A stretch of DNA of 64,000 bases from Conus ventricosus (Eukaryota > Mollusca > Gastropoda > Neogastropoda > Conidae), in assembly GCA_018398815.1 (NCBI GenBank), contig CM031622.1:18283678-18347677 (forward strand), written 5' to 3'. The notes under the pieces are model-generated. The model searched no databases. It worked only from the letters and a program-made list of their open reading frames with translations, and was not told the origin of the DNA. Below are positions 59,940 through 64,000 of this stretch, piece after piece. Both the position numbers and the translations under genes were made by a program. Numbering within the stretch: position 1 is the stretch's first letter; the number at the start of each line of letters is the position of its first letter.

Positions 59940-62487
59940 TTCAGGATTCTGCCAAACGTCATTACTGATAATTCTTGCGTGTACATCGGCTACCGCAGCT
60001 GGTCTGTGCATGTCCATTCGTCTATTTGTCACAGCTGCACTTAACCGTCTTGTGCGTGGCCATCCGCCTTTTGTAACCACATCTACTGCCACATCCTCTT
60101 GCACCCTTGCATGCACATTTGACCAGTTCTCTGCAAGCTGAAGATGCTATCGGCAGTGTCGTCCAAAAAGGCAACCAAGCCTTGCTGTCCTTGTCCAGAG
60201 TCCAGCCCCATCCCTCTGGAGTTGGTGCTTGCTGCTGGGGCTGGTCAGCAGTAGTCCAAATGCTTGCCTGGTAGACAGCACGGTTTGAATGCTGTAATAA
60301 TGCTCATTGTGTGGGAGAGGCTTCCATCATCATCTTGTCTCTGTGGCAAAACAGCTCTCTACGGGCCTCATCAACAGAGCTCAGCTGGCTGGTTTTGTCA
60401 TACAAGATAACTGCGTAGCGTTACAGCAATCTGAAGTGGTGGCTGTTAGCATCCAGGGCAATGAAGGGATTTCTGCAATGAACTTGAAGGCCTCCGTCAC
60501 TGCAGGATAACATTTCTATGCAGCCCATGCAGACAGTTTTCCTTTGCCGAAGAAGGCAGGCACTGTGTCACAGCCCGTGAAGCTGTGGAAAGTGGGGAGG
60601 GCTGTAGACTTTTCCTCTCCAAGGGCATGAGTGATAGCACTGATGTGAAAGTAGGTGAAATTCATCCCTGTGCCGAAAGCAACCCAAACGTCTGCTGCTG
60701 GACACAATGTCTGAAGCTGGCGAAACGTTCCGGTGATGATGACGATGACATCAGTGTCTACAGTGCGAACTAAGCAGGTATAGGAGCCAGTATGCAGTGC
60801 ATCTTGCAGTGTAGCAGTATCTTTGTGTCTGCTTATCGTGATCATTGTCTGGCATGCTGTGATCGCTCCTCTGATCAAAACTTTCTGGCCTGATGTAATG
60901 ACGACTACTTTTCCATTAGGAAACCGAGTTGTGGCAACTTTCTCTGACAGGAAGGCAAAGAGTTCTTGTTTGTTGTCAGAGTCTCTGAGAAACTCTTGCC
61001 TCTCTCTTTCAGGATTGCTTCCCTGGGCTGTCCCATGTTTGTCTTTGTTGGAGACTGGAACAGACTAATGCCTGTTCCATGGAAAGGACCTGTGGCTGTT
61101 GTGCTGGAGGGGTTGTGGTCGAGGTTATCTACAGCGCTACTGTGAAGAGACCAAGACGAAGCTGGGTGGGCACACAACACCCTCTTTCTGAGTGTGCAAG
61201 CAGACTGCGGTTGCCAGCTGATTCTCCAGCTGCAAGACGCGATCACTGAGACCCAGTTCATGGAGCTCTTTGACTATCTTCTTTGACCTTAAGCGGTATG
61301 AATGTCAAGTCTGATATAGAGGCAGTGGTGGTTCAAAGTTCACCGAATGACGAGATTTTTCTGCTGCTAGACCTTTCTTCTTGAAGTTGAAGAGGATAGT
61401 TTGAGAAATGGTCAAACATGCCTGAGAGTCATTTGTGTCCTGTTGTTTTACATCTGGTCCATTGAGGAGCATAGAAACAAGCATCTTCAGTGTTGACGGA
61501 ACAGTTGTTCTTGACAGGAGGCTGGAAACAAAGCATCAAAGTGAAATCTAGCTGCCGGGAGATATCACTGCGAACTGCTTTTGCAGCTTTTGCAAGAATG
61601 GCAGCATCTCCTTCATGGTCACATTTCATAGCCTGTTTCAACATTTCTTGCATTCCTCTGGAAAAAATCAGAATAATGTGTTTTCCATCACTTTGTTCTT
61701 GGGCTTGAGGGAAGTACTGAAGGATCTTTTCTTGAAACGGCTCTTGTTTATGTCCTTTCGAAGACCAAGGTCTTGAAGACGCTTCTCGTACAGCTTGCGA
61801 AGATCCACAAGCCGGAAGTGGAAGATTCCATCTTCTACAGAATTTTCGATGGAACTGGTAAGCTCAGTGAAGGCTCTGGCCTCAGTTTTGTACTCCTCAT
61901 TTTGGGATTCACAGGACTCATGAAATTGCCTTGTCTTTGACCAATGGCGATTTCAGAGCTCAATCAGGCAGGTCAGGTGGTATTTTGCTTCAATAGCAAG
62001 AGGTCACCGACAGAAATTTTGCCAGTAGTGCTGTGTCCTGTAAATCAGTGGGCATCCGCCTAATATTCTCGTCTGCATCAAGAGTTCCGAATTCATGGAG
62101 ATGACCGTCCTGTTTGCCACAGAAAATGCACGAAGATTTTGGCAGTGTTTGGTGGTCTTTTCGGCGCTTATCATCAGTGGCAGAGTCTGGATTATCTAAA
62201 ATTCAGCTGTCTTTTTGGTTCAGCTCTGTCTAATTTGTCTTTGGTAAATTTTCTGCAGCAAGATTTGTGCACTTCGCCCGATGTTCCACATAGTCTTCAA
62301 CAGTGACACCTTCATCGAAACACAGTTTTTGTGGTAATCTGTCTATTTTGCGGGATGCACCAACTTTAGTCAGGAAAGTCTTGTATGGTGCTGTTTTGTA
62401 CCTGGACCATCCAATGGGCACTTGAGGTCCTCGCTGGTTTTCTGCTGGCATATCACACATGCATTCCAATCCATGTCGCGTTTTCAT
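59940..62487 (-). pseudogene. Uncharacterised repetitive protein with a PIN/FEN-like domain, broken
   Basis: An ATG at 62487 is preceded directly by an in-frame TAA. Order of pieces: KTAPYKTFLTKVGASRKIDR; a C-x2-C unit, CIFCGKQDGHLHEF, with IRRMPTDLQDTALLAKI (about 62050-62130); AVDNLDHNPSSTTATGPFHG (about 61085-61145); VDTDVIVII (about 60745-60770); VWVAFGTGMNF; and FHSFTGCDTVPAFFGKGKLS (about 60528-60587). Proteins with these blocks recur as large uncharacterised families in cnidarian and mollusc genomes, as I recall. The T-D-x-D-V strand and the G-C-D-T ... G-K-G-K block resemble acidic and helical motifs of PIN/FEN nucleases; this is inference. At least six frameshifts or stops break this copy. 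Confidence 0.6.
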
Positions 62488-62734
62488 TTAAACCCTGTTA
62501 CATACACAGTACGCATGTGAGATATGCCTTTGGCAATATATTCAGAGTCACTATTTCAACACAGAAATGTAAAATAACCATTGTCTATCATAAATCAGAT
62601 ACTGTATACCAACAGAGTGCCAACTTACTACTTTTAAATTCATCATTTCCATCTAACGGCGATTTTTCCCAATTTTCAGAGTGCGAAACATGAAAAATTG
62701 CATTTTGGCACGTACATGCTGTCAATATGACCTG

Positions 62735-62853
62735 TGCACATGGGGCCTAGCAAACATTGAAAGTATTTTGCATGTAGATAGCTAGGAAAAAATGTCATAC
62801 TTTTGTCCGGTCTGTCCCATCTAGTCAAAAAATTGCCGTAAGCTGCCTAGCTA
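62735..62853 (-). repeat. Right terminal inverted repeat of the 3.4 kb element
   Basis: ATGGGGCCTAGCAAA near 62738, ACTTTTGTCCGGTCTGTCCC near 62801, and TAAGCTGCCTAGCTA at the end. Each is the inverse of a left-end block in matching order. Confidence 0.8.
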
Positions 62854-62856
62854 ATA

Positions 62857-64000
62857 GAGAAGGTGGACCAGCAACTGCAGGCAGATAGATCTAGACTCAT
62901 ACCAAGTGGACTACAACTCAACCCATCAAGAACATTCCTCTTTTTATGATGAGATGAAATGGGAGAAAGTTAACTGAAACAGAGACTGATGTTGCTGAAG
63001 TTCTATTGATTTGTAATTGTATATTTTTTCTCTGGTATACACAAGTAAAGGTGGTGTGTGAAATTACACTTAACCTGTGCCAATCATTTGTTCATACATT
63101 AATTCATGTTGGAACTCATCTCTAATTCTGTCACCCAGAGCACCAGCACTTTTAAGTGCACAAGCCTAAGAAAATTATTCCTGAGCTACTCTTGAGTATA
63201 TTTTTAACTGCCCCAAGAAAAAAAAAAGTTGTTTCCTCCATCACTAGTAAGAGAGAGGGGTTTGAGGTGAAATTTTAGCATTCAAACTAGTCTATAACTC
63301 TAATAGAGAAAACATTCTGAGTCCTTCCAATAAAGGACTACACCTGCACCCCCAAAACTGGTCACACACTGGTGCTGAGTTTTGCATGCTGTTTTTAGTT
63401 TTATGGCTTATGGTGGGTCTGTGAATTTTGGGGCCTGATCTGTCTTCCTAGAGAGTTAAGCGAACCATCATGTTTCTGATGTCTGATAGTGAATAACAGC
63501 AATCAGAGGAACATGGCAGCCAGTGAAATTTGTAGTATGGAAGGGGGGTGGTTGTCTGATAGGAGACATGCGCCATGGCATAATGCAGTTTGGATCAAAC
63601 ATGACAGTCTCTCAGGTCTAGCAGGTCTTCAGCCTTTAATGCTGATGTATCATATATAGGGTTTTGTTTGCCATGTGCTTCACATACATGTGATACTGTG
63701 AACATCAGCATCCTTTGGTTGTGGCATGGGTGCAAATGAAATACTCGGCCCATTCATTAACATTGCATCGCTATCAGGTAAGGGAGCATTATGGCAATGT
63801 TGTCTGTGATGCAAGATTGAGTGGGAAAGGAACGGTGAGTGCAGTCATGGCAATCTGCAATACAATTACATAAAAATTCTCTGCAATGTTGCCATCCAAC
63901 TCACATTGTGTGGGCATGGAACAAAGTCAGCAAGACAAACATAAGGAAGGGTGTGAGAGGAAAAGAAAAGAGGGGGGATAGGGGGGTTGGGGAGGGAAGG
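62857..64000. other. Anonymous sequence to the window end
   Basis: No coding or repeat feature recognised apart from a G-rich run at about 63970-64000. Confidence 0.5.

Larger units (their letters stand above)
59461..62853 (-). mobile_element. 3.4 kb DNA element with TIRs and an uncharacterised protein
   Basis: The ends are TAGCTAGGCAGCTTA at 59461 and its exact inverse at 62853. Inverted matches continue inward in patches for about 120 bp (GGACAAAAGT, then TTTGCTAGGCCCCAT). ATA flanks both ends (59458-59460 and 62854-62856), a 3-bp target duplication. One gene, on the minus strand, fills most of the element. I cannot place the ends in a known superfamily; 3-bp duplications occur in several superfamilies, including PIF/Harbinger and CACTA. 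Confidence 0.75.

Overview
The window is eukaryotic and repeat-rich, and most likely from a lophotrochozoan animal (a mollusc is my best guess). Spliced C2H2 zinc-finger exons, long CA/GT, GA and AAG microsatellites, CR1/Jockey-, RTE- and L1/Tx1-type LINEs, Ty3/Gypsy, pogo/Tigger-like and hAT-like elements, tRNA-derived SINEs and a Polinton-like viral element all point that way. The species assignment is inference. Apart from zinc-finger exons I see no clear host gene; nearly every long frame is mobile-element remnant or low-complexity sequence.

Layout. 1-6070: two noisy direct copies, about 4.1 kb apart, of part of a Polinton/adintovirus-like element (capsid-type protein, packaging ATPase, membrane protein), full of frame-breaking indels. 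6388-17249: segmental copy A, with a minus-strand C2H2 gene (exons near 9.4, 8.4 and 7.6-6.4 kb), a 5 kb 45-bp minisatellite, and a second zinc-finger exon cut off by that minisatellite. 17250-18249: an assembly gap of exactly 1000 N. 18250-20563: the 3' end of a Ty3/Gypsy element with its 3' LTR. 20564-22430: mostly anonymous sequence with a 60-G run and a 67-bp tandem repeat. 22440-38586: segmental copy B of the 6.4-17.2 kb region, carrying extra insertions: a 6.8 kb TA-flanked pogo-like element with nested insertions, and an RTE LINE inside the minisatellite.

38.6-51.6 kb: a possible 5' exon of the zinc-finger gene (40.3 kb), a 26-bp tandem array, two related SINEs, a palindrome-containing satellite, and microsatellite-rich DNA. 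51.6-53.7 and 56.9-59.3 kb: two decayed minus-strand CR1/Jockey-type LINEs. 59461-62853: a discrete 3.4 kb element with inverted terminal repeats and an ATA target duplication. It encodes one decayed minus-strand protein of an uncharacterised repetitive animal family with PIN/FEN-nuclease-like motifs. This is the best candidate for an undescribed mobile system here.

Two quality warnings affect interpretation. First, roughly 1-7.1 kb has the indel pattern of poorly corrected long reads. Second, copies A and B look like two haplotypes placed in tandem across a scaffold gap as much as a real duplication. Their differences (empty versus filled transposon sites, array length, private frameshifts) are informative either way.
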